Assembly (NCBI RefSeq): GCF_964340395.1
Contig: NC_135563.1
Coordinates: 12,834,651-12,898,650, forward strand
Source of the DNA: Glandiceps talaboti
Lineage: Eukaryota; Hemichordata; Enteropneusta; Spengelidae
DNA length: 64,000 nt
Direction of reading: 5' to 3'
The notes beneath the pieces were generated by a model. It ran no database searches and was not told the DNA's origin. It worked only from the letters and a program-made list of their open reading frames with translations. Each line of letters starts with the position of its first letter. Positions within the stretch are counted from its first letter, which is position 1. Shown in pieces: positions 26,161 through 40,658 of this stretch. Position numbers and translations under genes: made by a program.

Positions 26161-29079
26161 AACGTTTACAGAAGGTTTAGGAATTTACATAAATTAATAC
26201 AATCGTATTGCAATGGGCAAAGTACCTATCATAATCGATTGTAAATATTTCGTGATATTCAACATCAAGAATTTCACTGGAACATAGATGCAGTGATGTA
26301 GATAAGGACCAGTAGCTACAAAAGCAATCGGCTACTCAGCAATTTCTTGCCGTCTGCTTTTCAGACATTTATTTACAGCATTTTGTTTCAACCATTATAT
26401 TTCCATCGTTGGGTAACTCGTCGGTGTTATTTTTTTAGTGTGACCCTTATAAATAGCTTTGAATGCTGGTGTAACATTTAAGTGTATCGTGTAATAGTAT
26501 GACATTGCTGAGTTTCTGATACACACTTCTACATAGATATTGATACTCATGTAGGGTAATTGAAACTGTCGCACGCGGCTGTCCTCCACCCCTCTTATTG
26601 TGAAAAGTTCAAAATGAAGTACTTTATGGAAACTCGGAACGTGAACCGGTAATCCCGATACTACTTACTATTTAATTTGATTTCAGAAAAAAAAACAGGC
26701 CGACAAAGCATAATAACGTCCGACTCAAAATAATAAAAATAGTGTAATAAAACAACAAACACATGAAATAATCAAGAATACAAGTTTTTAATGCATGATA
26801 GGGTTCATTATATTGGGTCTTGATTTCGGCCACCGATTTCTGTACAAAGTAACGAATCAATGAGAATATTGCTGGTGGCGGATTTTTCAAGTAGCAGACA
26901 TCGAACTGAAGGCAAGGCTGTATGATCTATATTACGAAACAAATCATTTACTAGCTCCAAGACGTTTCGGGTCATCATTAGTCTACGAGATTTGTTGACT
27001 TTTTCCTGCGCTGTCAGTATCTTATACACAAAGAATTCATATCACTCCTTGCATCTGATTATTGATTTATAGACTACTCTATCAGGATCTGACGTTTCAG
27101 GTGCTGATTAAATATTTTCACGCGAAATAGTTGTTAATCAACGGCCTCTCCACAATCGAGGTAGACATATTACTCTAATGATTTGAATGGTAATCGAATG
27201 GAAGTTACTAATGTGCAAATCAAGGCTAAATCAAGCTATGTAATACTTTAGTTGTCATGAGAAAATAATACAAACGCCCAGTTTATGTGTACATGTGAAA
27301 CCCATACTAAGATTATCCAGGCTTAAAGACTAAGAAAATAATGCAAACGCCCAGTTTACTTCTACATGTGAAACACATGTTTACATTATTCAGGCATACA
27401 TGATATTATATACAATAACAACTGTTGTATGCCAGCCCAACAAATAGCAGACAATCACTGACTTTTCATGGAGAGTGTAAGAGAATCCAAGTCAGTAGTC
27501 TGGGTACGTGGTGAACTAAGACTTCACCTCATTTATATGGAAATTTAACTTTGTATACTTGTCAGCTAATCAGCAAACAAATTAAACCCATGGGAGGCAT
27601 TGATTTGAAGTCAGGATATGCTTTGCACTATGCGCAATGTACATATAAACAGCATCATCGATTAAAGAAAAGCTTGAAGTTTGTAATCAATAACTTAATA
27701 TGACGACTCATGATTTTTCTGAACATCCAAAACAAATTTTGTAATGCGTAAAAAATCTATCTATTGCAAATAAGTTCATGAATTGTTTGCACAAAAATGA
27801 CTGCGATATCAGCCTATTTTTTCATCTACGGTCACTTTTTCCAGGAATTTAAAATTAAAACATTCTACATTAACTTAGCAGTAAAAATAAAAAACAATCT
27901 CACCTCACTGAAAATGTACAGATATGGCAAAATATAATAAAAGGGTGAAAGAAATATTAATGATTGTGTGGTTTACATTTAATTTAGAACTTTCAAAGTA
28001 GGTATTGGAGACTTTTATTCTAAGTTCGGAGGGTGGGGCATCACAAGTCAAATGTGTTTTATTTCATTGACAATCCTCATTTAAATATCCTACCACTTTC
28101 GAGTATTAAAAATTACGGTCAGAAGAGAAACACTAAGTAGCCACACAACAACGTTTGCTTACTCTTGAACGAAATAAGGAAAACACTGAATAGACACAAG
28201 CTTGCATGCAGTTGGGCAAATTTATGAATTTCACACTTTGATCAAATCTAAATTCATTTCTTTAACATCTCACAAATTCTTTACATAGTAATCCCCTAAA
28301 TTTATTTTGTTTGCATAACTAGTATGAATCTTACATATTTAAAAATATACAGAAAAGTTGGATATATGTATTAACTAGATTAATATGTTATTTTCTCGGG
28401 TAATGGTAAGAAACTGCTCCAAAAGGCTTTGTGATCACGAAGAGGCGGCTCATATTGTTTCCTAACGGTCAAGTTTAATAAACCTGCTAAATAGCTAAAT
28501 ATTAATACACGTGTATATATTTCTAACATCTGACATTTCTTATAAGCCTACTGCAGGGTCATTCTATTAAAACACAATGATATACTTCCAGATTGCTGCG
28601 GTACTGTTGATTTAACGATATATAGGAAATATAATCAAAGTCGCTCTTTGAAAATCTTGAAGCAGGTGTCATACTAATGGACGGAAGTTTGAAATGGGTG
28701 GTTCTTTGAAGTGTGAAATGATACCAAGTCAACGATAAAGATGCCAATTGCATGATGCTATACTTCGTAAATTTGGATAAATCGATTATGATATAATGTG
28801 GATAAAACGTTACTAAGCAGAATGTCCCTTACTACACAGTAACAGCTAACGATATTGTATTAACTTCATATATTCATATGATTAATCTCGATGTTTTGAA
28901 TTCAGGTAGACATAATTTCTTTTTAGAATAATTATACAATATACTTTTTTTTTTTTATTGTTTGTCTACCTGATGATTTTAGATAATTAGAACATGGCTC
29001 TCATTATTTATTAATACGTCTACTGTTTTATCCATTGAAGACTTTTTAATATGTATGCCAGGACGATTCCTGACTGTCT
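26161..29079. other. Intronic DNA, no exon seen
   Basis: A+T-rich unique-looking sequence with the 73-bp tandem duplication at 27259. No coding signal. Confidence 0.6.
27259..27400 (+). repeat. 73-bp tandem duplication
   Basis: GAAAATAATNCAAACGCCCAGTTTA begins both units (27261 and 27334), followed by TACATGTGAAAC and a CCAGGC/TCAGGC block. Identity is high but not perfect. Confidence 0.8.
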
Positions 29080-29092
29080 GAGAGCGAGAGAG

Positions 29093-30180
<1,088 letters not shown>

Positions 30181-33100
30181 AAGACGGAGCTCCATGGTGT
30201 ATGGATTAGTAAAAGCTGTACACATTTAATATTCTTTCAGATTCCTTTCAAGTCCACATTTCATCAAAACGGCATTCGTATAGTAGTTCATAAAATGGTA
30301 CTATATATTATATTTACTTTACATGCATGGCAACACATTTTAATATATAATAGACGTAACCAATACAGATCAAGGTGCACGCTAATACATATATCCAAGA
30401 GATATTTCTTATTTTCAAATCAAATCACGAGGTAAACACGTTCGGTCAAACAAACAGGTTGGCAATATGTAGTCGAAAGAGGTTTACAAAGATGAATTTA
30501 CAATTATTCTGTAATACAACAACCATATGCTATACACATTTCGTGTGATAACGTTGTGTGTATTGTTTTACATTGCACTGAATGACATGAACAAGAATGA
30601 AACGGTAGTATGACAACACGTTCCGTTAATAAACAATGTCAATGCATTACATGATGAATGGCAAAGTTTGTGTAATTGGGATTTAAATTGGGTGGTGTTT
30701 AACATCATAAACAGGCTGACTGCTCACTGTTGAACAGCATGACGTAAATACCAGACACGGTCTCGTCTGGGTATGTGTAGGCTATGAATAAATTGCCCAT
30801 AAATTGATATGACTCAAATGGTAAGCATATTTTTTCTCTGTGTAATTAGCCTTAGAAAAAATCACATATTTGCCTCGTTAACGTACAGCAGCTAAATTGT
30901 GAATTTACATCATAATCGCAACGACTTACATGAATAAATATTCTTCAATCTTACAAGAAAGGGGAGTTGTTTGGCATGATGACATTTACAACGTAATAAT
31001 ATACAGACAAGCCTTGAAGTTAAAATCAGTGCCTGTGTTACAAAGTGTCATAGCGTATGGAATGTTGTAATTGCAGTACACAGATTCGTAATTGGAAATT
31101 TCAATTTCATTTGAAGGCTTTCTAACGGAACCTGTATCCTACTTTACAACATGGTTACGATATCAACGTAATTATCTCTTCAAATGACAGCTCATAATAA
31201 AGGTTTTCGTAATTTCTGCAGTGATAGGTTTAATCATTGTTGACACCACAATGCTTGTTCCACTTAATAAACTGTGGTTGTCAGTTTTTTTACGGAGGTT
31301 TTAATACCTTACTCATAACATACAAATGGTTCTATAATATTAAGTGAATCTCTCTGATGTTGTTCATTACCTAGCGCTGTTCAAAGACACCATACATTGG
31401 ATATATTATTAGTGCAGATTATTACAAATCGATGTCTGAAATGAAAAATGATACTATTTCACAAACAAGTCTGTTTAAGGAAATTCTTTACTTCATTTTG
31501 ACATTCATTAGGGGTAAATTGGCTCACTACGTATATTACGTTCATACACCACTATCGTATGCTAAAGCACAATTATATCAACCATTCCAACTTGGAGATA
31601 GTTGCAAGAAAACGTCACTATTATCCTGCCAGAAGTCATCAAGTCGGTCTTGATGACTTCTATCTTGCAGGATGATGCTGTGACAGTAATACATCATTGA
31701 AGTCAATCCGCACCATTCTTACAGACATGAACAGTTCAGGAACATTTTAACTTTACCTTGAATAATTCATCATTCCAAAATTATTATGCCCACCGAGTGG
31801 TACCAAGTTTCATTGCAATCGGACGAGTCGTATCTTATTTCAGGTCATTCAAACGAAATGAGGACACAAAGACACGTACATTGGCGCTTTTTTCATGCCC
31901 ATAGCACTATATTTCACTTCATTTGTGCTAGTCCCAAAAACGTACAGTTGACAAATTGTCTCTACTGCCGTGAAGCTACTACAGTCAAAGACGTCATCAT
32001 GCATCTTCTTTGTCTCACAAATGGTACAAATGTGTAGCACACAAGGCACTCCACTGAGGTTTTTACATAATTACACAGTCTGGGCATGATGGTTGGTAAT
32101 TACATGTTATAGATAACGACATTCTTAGCTTGACATTAATCTTCATAAAAGGAAATAAACAGCTTTTACAGATTACCTCAGAGCTACACTTTGATTTAAG
32201 GCTACTATCTAATGGCGTGACACTTCCATTCTTCCTCTTATCGACTAAAAGATGATTCACATTCCTGTGATGTAAGGTTTATAAATATTGTGACAAATTG
32301 ATCACGATTTCCCATGTTGCCTTCGTTTCCCATTGGCCTTTAATGATAATATATAAACCAGTCATGAAGCCCGTGAAAGCCTTTGTAAGTACAAAATAAA
32401 CAGTAGAAAGCCTCACCTATGTTGTAATATATATACTCAAACAAAACTCAATTGAGATGAAAGTCAGGTACTTAATTGCCTATCAACTTCCACTTGACCA
32501 ATACCTCTATACAGGTGCGAAACACTTGGACAAGAATTTACCACTTTACTATATATGTACCTTGTCAAATAATAAATATGTTCACTTTATTGAAAACGTT
32601 CAACCCAGCTCTACGTGTATGACTGGCCAGAGGACCTTTTCGGATAGACATCGCAATGTGGATGCTTAAAATACTATGCAGAGTACAGAAGCTATTGCAA
32701 TGTATTGTATGTGCCCCAGGGAATTGAGGAAGTATATATGGGCAGCTGTGCGTCTATAGATCCGTGCTAAGGGTATTTATTGTATAATTGGAGACCTTGT
32801 AGGATAGAGGTTGTAATGTGGTTACTTTAATCCTGTTTTCTTATAGAAGCTGCCATATAATCAACAAGTATAATCTACAATTGATTACCCGTAATTCTTA
32901 CTGTCTTTTTACATTTAAATTTCTAACCAAAGTAAATGAAAATATTAACTTTTTCATACAGTGATAAACGTGTCTACTGTAATGTGCATTAGCATACCTT
33001 GTACTTTGACAACAGTATTTTTTTTAAATTTATACTTCAGGCTCCACAATATATTTAAAGACGTTCCGAAAGACTAACAAGAACATTCAATTTCAGTACA

Positions 33101-33696
33101 TTTTGATATGCAAGACTACTTAATCATAGGTTGTTGAAGGTATCTATTGAATTTAAGATTATATCGATATCTCTTGAGAAAGAGACGGAGATGAAAAAGA
33201 CGAAATATCAGATATGCTTGGGGTAGGAAATGGTAAACCCACCGGGTGCTCATTATCTTTCAAATTAAATCTGGTTTCCTCCAGTTTGACAATATACTTT
33301 TCCCCAAAGTATAATAAATGTTATTAAGATACATTTTTATGAAAAACATCTATCTCAACTGTTGCCAACAAGTCTGACAGAGAGTTATCCCTTTTCCAAC
33401 ATAAACAACAAATAGTGTTGCCTTTTGACACAAATGAGATGGCTAAATTAGAACAAACACATTACAGAGCTATGTGTTGAGATGGTTATAACAAATTCAT
33501 TGCCTGATCCTATATCGTGTTTCCAATTAAATAAATAGGTTTGTGTGATATCTCTACGGTAGGCTGGCCGTATTCAAATGATAGGATTTGAACGGTCTTT
33601 TTAGACAGCAGAACATGCCATCCCGACTGTTCAAACAACACGATGAATCGTGCTCACTGTATGACTATCATTTCAGGCATTTACGAATCAAACACG

Positions 33697-33698
<2 letters not shown>
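30181..33698. other. Intronic DNA, no exon seen
   Basis: Contains the stem-loop at 31623. The adjoining stretch 31780-31840 (accaagtttcattgcaatcgg) reads like old dispersed invertebrate repeat. Nothing else recognised. Confidence 0.55.
31623..31673. repeat. Stem-loop, 12-bp perfect inner stem with 7-bp outer stem
   Basis: GAAGTCATCAAG and CTTGATGACTTC flank a 5-nt loop (tcggt). Outside them ATCCTGC and GCAGGAT pair, separated from the inner stem by an asymmetric internal loop. It lies in the intron. Confidence 0.85.
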
Positions 33699-33729
<31 letters not shown>

Positions 33730-33815
33730 TGTATGTATGTATGTATGTATGTATGTATGTATGTATGTATGCATGCATGTATGTATGTATGTATGTATGT
33801 ATGTATGTATGTATG

Positions 33816-33856
<41 letters not shown>

Positions 33857-33873
33857 ATGTATATATGTATGTA
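33699..33873. repeat. (TATG)n array with internal (TG)n
   Basis: Long run of ATGT tetramers, interrupted by gcatgcatg near 33771 and by a (GT)n tract at 33819-33840. Confidence 0.97.
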
Positions 33874-35743
33874 GATCCCATTTAAGGCATTCACTGACTA
33901 AAAGATTTGGTATTTATGTTGCAATGGACACGAGTCAACTTTCGGAGATAGGACTTTGAATACATCTTTCCATGACTAAACGTCGATGGATGCAAATCTC
34001 ACAGAAATCAATTGGTGCCTTAAAAGAAATTTGTGATGGCCCCTGTACACCTGTAGTTTCAATGACCATGTATCTACATACGCAGTTATCGAAATATGAG
34101 GTCGCCCGCCTTTACTGCAATGGATAATTAATCTTATTAATGGCAATGCAAAGGATGAGATATTCCATATTGACATCGTTAAAGCTGACCTCAACGCATT
34201 TTATGCATCATACGACAAAATATAGTGTTTAATCATTGAAGTACGAATTCACGTGCGGTGAAAGAGTTATAAAGAATCGCATTATTTCCCAACAGAGAGA
34301 TAAGTCTTGAAGGTGATCAATTCGATATAACTTTTCAGGATGCAAATAGAAAGTATATAAAACTTAATTAATTATATTGTTTTGAACATACTTCCTATTG
34401 TGATTTATGAGTTGAAGGTTGACAGGGTATGGTAGGCGTTTTCATCATCTGTCACTAGCTTGGTAAGAGGGAATCCAGGAGGAATGATCAATGCAATTAC
34501 TTATAGAGATGTATTGATGCCGTAACAAATACCAGCTCACAAGCTTCATTTTGTTCAGTGTTAGATCAATACAATACACCCATGCCCTATGAAATATATA
34601 TATATATACCGAAATAATCTACTTGAAATATGCTTTTCAAAACTATGTAGCATTATTTTGAGAGATATTTGTCAAAGAGAGGTTATTATTTTATGAGATA
34701 CTACTGATTAACAATATACAAAGAATTTTGCCTTCATGATGTCAGTGTTCAAGCAAAATATATTACTGTCAATATATCCTCTAAGATATATACTGCATTG
34801 ATATTCGCTTCGCAATGTTTTCCTAGACTGTGTAGCAGATTGGGAAATACATTATTTTCAAAGTGAAGCTATTAAGAGAAATACTACTGCTTGTATAAGA
34901 AATCTTGGAAATTCATGACGTTTTTCTGTCGGCATATCAGCCTCATTACAAGTCCCATATAACGTCAGTGTTAATCCAGATAATTTATTAACCACGGTTG
35001 TTATCCATCAGTTGTAGGCGTTAAAATCAACATCATCACGTAGTTATTGTCGCAATCCAGATTAAAGATTACGTTTCTAAAACGTGTGAAGAGTAGCAAA
35101 CGATACTTGAATGTCATCAAGTTAGTTAGCTGAATGTTTGTAGTGACTTCTTAAAGTTAACTTCTCTAATGTGCTCTAGTATCCGTCAATATAGTATGAG
35201 AAAATACATGTGAAATATATATGCCTGGCCCTCTGATGACAATAGATTCACTGCATATACCCGAAAGATAAGAACGACACTACAGTAAGTGTGGGAAGTC
35301 CGTACTATTTGGCAACACTTGAGACTGGATATCAGTACAATTTGCTTTAGGTTAAACCACATTGGATACTTATAAAATATATCAGCATTGACGTAATTGC
35401 TTGAACCAACACAAATATTACAAAACCATTATGGCATGCCAGAAATTAGTATTGCTCAGTTTCAGCAACACAAAAGACCAAACACCTTCCGTGACTCAGG
35501 CAAGAAACTGCTATAAGTGAGCGAATGGGTCCAGGAATTGTTTTAGTATTTCCAGGAGACTACTATTAAATGGTTAGTAATATATTAAAATGGAAAGTAA
35601 CGCTTTAAAGAATTGAGGGATATAGAACCAAGTTCGATTGCAGCTTTTATGTTGTAATGTTGCACAAAATATCTACGATATATTTTCACGTGCCAATGCA
35701 TACTTTGCAGTGGGTTGCTATGTTTAATTGGGCAGGGTATAGT

Positions 35744-35773
35744 ATATTTCTTTAGTAGCCACTAAAGAAATAT
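35744..35773. repeat. Perfect 13-bp stem with 4-nt loop
   Basis: ATATTTCTTTAGT, agcc, ACTAAAGAAATAT. No downstream T-tract on either strand suggests a Pol III terminator; function unknown. Confidence 0.85.
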
Positions 35774-36410
35774 CAAAGAAAGAATCGACAAGAAAGGGCC
35801 CATGAATGTCAATGTTTCACAGACACTTCATAGACGTAGAGCAATCTTCATCCTCATAGACTTTAATCCATACACATATCATTATGATTGTAGTCATTTC
35901 AATTTCTCTATACTCATACTCTGATATTGCAATTTGACCATAACGACCAAATGTATATTTTTTATCTAGATTTTATGGTATCACCTGATGCTGGTTCAAT
36001 AGCTAGGTTATTAATAAATTGGTAATACTTTTAGCAATATTGTATGCAATGGGCATGTAGCACTCATACGAGCTGAGAATATTGTGACATGAAAATAATA
36101 CCCCAGTGATTCAATGGAGCCAAGAAATCAATTTTCCACACTACTGGTAACTGTCTTGGGTATAACGAACATCGTGTGGTTAATGGCCGCGTACCATATA
36201 TATTATTCTCACATAACTGATCATGAGACAAATGTCTCCCGATACAAATATATCTGACTATAAACAAATGTGCAAATCTGAACATACATAACATGGATAC
36301 CTTTGGCTTGAGCACATGGAAGGCAAACAGCCATGTTGTTATCATTGAAGACGCATATCCTCTTACATACAAGGCGTAAAAAATTGTGTGGTTCCGATAA
36401 CATTCAATTT

Positions 36411-36753
36411 TAAAATAGGTGGGGTAGGTAGATTTTTTATTTTGTTTGTTAATGTTGTTTTCATGTCAGTATCTAGTTCAGGGAGTTATGTTTGTATGTT
36501 GTTTTCATATACTCTCTGTGTTATTGTCGTCTTCTCAGATGTACAGCCATTACAAATTTAAAAAAAAAACAGTTTTATATTGCCTTTTTCAGTTGAAGTC
36601 ACTTACCGCATCCACTATTTCTTGCGAGACTTCACAATTTTCGCGATTTTCTTATTTTCTTTCTCGAATATGAAAAAAATATAATTTATGGTCGGCGTGA
36701 AAAACTAGGTGGGGTCGGAAAACTGGAACCAAACAACTTGTTTTATTTGGCCT
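36411..36753 (-). mobile_element. Dispersed repeat family, copy C (inverted, in the intron)
   Basis: Read on the minus strand it begins AGGCCAAATAAAACAAG, continues GGTTCC then TTTTCCGACCCC and CGCCGACCAT, and ends with AAATCTACCTACCCCACCTATTTTA. The arrangement is the same as in copy B. The frame at 36446-36673 lies inside this repeat and is not a gene. Confidence 0.55.
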
Positions 36754-37725
36754 AATTAGACAAATCTCAGAAGAACAGTCTAAATTTGTGTCCATTTTCG
36801 AGTTTGTATAAATTTACTTCCGATGGTTTACTCTCTTTTTAATTAAAACAAGCGGATTCTATTTTAAGGGACCCCATTATCGACATCGCTTTTTTACAAC
36901 ACTATGTCTGAACCTAGTTATGTAACAATGTTAAAATCTCACCAAAAAAGACAAATTTATTTGTATAAGATAGTCATTCAGTTCATTAAATTCACGAATG
37001 AAAATGCAATTTGATAAATTGATTTCCATTTAATACATAACAATTCTCGGTGATGTGCAGTTATGTACAGCACTTGTAAGATGTGAAAAGTAAATATTTT
37101 GGATATTTATGGACAGTCCCAATAAATCCTTCATAGAATGGTGGGATTGTTTAACTTGAAAAGCAGCTGTTGCTGTTTATGTTTACAAGGCCAGAGGAAC
37201 CTTTGAAAAGTTAAGCGTGGGTTTTAATCTATAGGAAACATAATAACTGTGTTCTCGTGTCAATTAAATATTTATACCTTAGCTATAAACATGAATTATT
37301 CATCTTAAGGGCACAGTTGAAGCTCGAGGTAATATTTGGTTGCACATGATCGAAGCGTGTCTACATCACACAGAAGATCAATATTTAGACATGTATTAAA
37401 GCACTGTGCATTACAGTTACACAAGTATCAATCTCACAATGTGTTACATCATCTCCAGCCTACATGCCATCGTTCCATTGGCATTTCCACTTGTTCCAAA
37501 ACTTGCAGGATTAAATAGTACATATGCTGGGTCAAGTTTCCTTTACTTGTGCCAATATGAGTTTGGAGACCATGTGTCTATATATAACGAACCCGTAATT
37601 TTCGACATATGAAATTGAAAATACATTGCATCAGAAATGTTAGAAATGTATATAGTAGTTCTTTTAAGTTACAGGTTGATATCATCAGAATTGTTGAACT
37701 CGCATGAAAATGAAAATGAAAATGA

Positions 37726-37763
37726 CAATTTTGTCAATGTGCACGTACACAGTGACAAAATTG
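37726..37763. repeat. Compact stem-loop, 11 bp + 4 bp
   Basis: CAATTTTGTCA and TGACAAAATTG pair perfectly. After one A-G mismatch TGTG pairs with CACA around the loop CACGTA. A short (GAAAAT) direct repeat precedes it at 37704-37722. Confidence 0.85.
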
Positions 37764-38534
37764 ATGACGGTACCGGACTGATTTTACTCGCCATTAATTG
37801 AGCGAATATGGTCACACGATAGTCAATTACTACATGCTGATATACGTCATGAATTCATCCTCAATAACATTGCAAAGTATCGAAGTACGATAGATAGGTA
37901 CCTGACCTTCGAATGAAAGCGATGACAAGATAAATGCTACAGAGGAGTTTTACGGTGTTGCTCATCAAACTATATCTATCAAATTACAGGCAGGTATGAA
38001 AGGTGGTTACTAACTACCGCTCTACTAATTTTCAAAGATTTTGATCGGAATTCGGTTTGAAGGTTTACTTTAATAGTGATATATGTACCATGTTTCCATT
38101 TGATTAACGATCGAAAGATGCAACTGTAACCAAGAGCATTAATTACACAATGCCAAAACATTCAAGAAGATTTTCAGTTTACATCATGATCTGACGCATA
38201 CTGACAAAGCCATGGTGGATACCTGGCGAGAACTTTGGCGAGCTAATTGTAAATTTCGGTGCAATACGAATTTAAATCCATTAACTTACATCATGATCTG
38301 TTTGCTTAGTAATTTCGTTATTTCAGTATTAAAAGTATAGATAAAGCGCAAAACTAGGGGAAGACATAGTCATCTACACATTGACTAAAACCATTTCAAA
38401 TTGTCATTTGCTGAAAATCGCTCTGAAGTAGTACGACAAGAATCATTCAATTCTAAACCTTTCTGCTCACAACAGTTGCATCGGATTATGTAAAGTTGAA
38501 TTGAATATACACTTTACCGTCAATTTGTTACAGT

Positions 38535-38777
38535 ATAGTGTGATTCCATGGAGAATAATCTAGGTTTCGTGAAAAACCTTTGACCTCATATGCCTGATTG
38601 CTCTTTTCAAGATAAAACAAATGAAAAACTCCGGTCATTGGCATCTACTCTATCGACAGTAAAGTATGATTCCACGGAGAATAATGTAAGTTTTCGTGAT
38701 AAACGAGTAACATCAAATGCCTGATTGCCTTTCGAGAAAGATAAAACAAATGCGAAACTCAGTTCATTGGCATCTGA
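38535..38777 (+). repeat. 126-bp tandem duplication
   Basis: Both units contain TGATTCCANGGAGAATAAT, TGCCTGATTGC, AAGATAAAACAAATG and CATTGGCATCT in order. They are clearly diverged (about 80-85 percent by eye). Confidence 0.8.
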
Positions 38778-40594
38778 CTAGAACTGCAAAGTAAATGGCA
38801 ACACTTGTAGACAGCTGGGGTATTATAAACAGTGTTTTAGAAGACTGGTTATGTTGTGTAGTCACGTGATATGGATGTTCTATGTTTAACAGTCTTTTTA
38901 TTTAGAAGTGTTTTTTTATGAACAGATAAAGTTGTTTGATACTTCCTAACATGTGGTACACGTAATTTCCAACAAGACTGTTTAATACACATTTACATTC
39001 TGTGAAATCGCTAGTAATCGCTATAAATAAATGTTATTAATATTTGCTTGCATGAAATCACATCTTGTGTGCATTAGGAAACGTTTCCGTTAGTTTACCT
39101 CCGACCAACAATGTTGGCCACAAAACATTGTATTCAGTAAACTCCAAACAGCCAAGATGGACGGGAGTAGGCTTAATGGATACATGCGCACTTTCTCAGG
39201 ATCTGTATTTAATACAGGGGAACATTAAACCTTTAAATATGTCCGCGTCATTTCTAAATTATGAATACATTTGAACAGCAAGTGTAGCACGGAATTTGAC
39301 AATGCGTGCTAGATTTGCAGTCGAATTGTGTGTGGGGAAAAGTTTTAATGAAATATTTGATAGTGCGGTGTTCACAATCTCAAACTCGTGATAATCAGTT
39401 TACATTTATATTGGCAGCTGAAATACTAGTGTGCTAATTTAAGCCTACTTAAAGTTGTTCACAGATTGTCTTCGGACCAAACGTGTGCACTGCTGATAAC
39501 ATGAATCAGTATTTTTTTATACAAATGGCTAAGCTTAGATGTACTACGGAATTTTTTCTCTGAATATTGACATTTATAATTCACCAGTTTTGTAGAAAGA
39601 TAATTAATCATATATATATAACATTATTTGTATTTAAAATTGCCCTCTCTTTCTGCGACATATTTAAACTAATATCACATTTATAGTTTAAATGAGATCA
39701 CGCGACAATTATCGTGTACATTATCCTATATTATACCCTCACACTGATATAGCTGGATCAAAGGAGAAATTGACATTAAATTAAGGTTTCGGGTTTTCAT
39801 TCATGTCATAACTATAAATCACACACATGATTAAGATGTCAGAGGCAATTGAACCCTTTCAAAGACGGTGCCTGAATTGGCTACACAAGTGGTTGAACAG
39901 GGTTAAAGATGGCATTACTCATTCTATACAGGTATTTATTAAAGAAATCCTTCAAACAAATTCCATTTTATATAATACTTTAAGTATCAGTATTTTGAAT
40001 AATGTCATAGTTTGAGAAATATACGGTATGTAACCCTCATGACGTTATAATGTATGATATCAATAATTATATCATATAAACTTTGCATTTGTGGTGTCAT
40101 TTTTCAAAAATTAAGATTTTTTGTTTAATTAAACTTCCATCAACCATCTTTGGTCAGTGTTGAATATTATTTTACTGAAATGATCACTTTTTCAAACAAA
40201 TGTAGTCTAAATACATAAAGAGGAAATGGATTTCCGGGAGCTGTAAACATTGATGACTGTCCCAGGTTGAAAAATCGCGTGCGTCTTGTGACCACTTAAT
40301 ATAGTTCTCTATTAGCTATGCATGCCGAAGCTAAAATTCTAAAGGAAAATCTTTCCCTGGTGACTTTAAGTGTGTCGGGGTGATCACAGAAGCTAAGAGG
40401 TCGGTGATGTTTAGAGAACATGAGGGACTATAATTACAAAATGCGGTTGAAGTATTCACTCTAAAGTTTAAACATTTATATCTTCAGTGATTGATGGTCC
40501 CCGTTAATGGTATTACGTACTGTCATTGATAATTCAAAGCCTATTCACATGACAATAAGCATGTACCCCATTCTGATTAATTGAAGTTGAGCCT

Positions 40595-40658
40595 GTTTGT
40601 CACCGGCATAGAATATGATCACCTTTTAAGTAGTGAATGTGAAGACACGGTGACAAAC
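40595..40658. repeat. 11-bp perfect inverted repeat with 42-bp spacer
   Basis: GTTTGTCACCG at 40595-40605 and CGGTGACAAAC at 40648-40658. Too short for a clear transposon end, but unlikely to be chance at this spacing. Confidence 0.7.

Noticed and set aside
33588-33959. Tyr/Val/Cys/Met-rich repeat protein
   Set aside because: Translation of the (TATG)n array; the same applies at 42433-42819 and 50490-50839.
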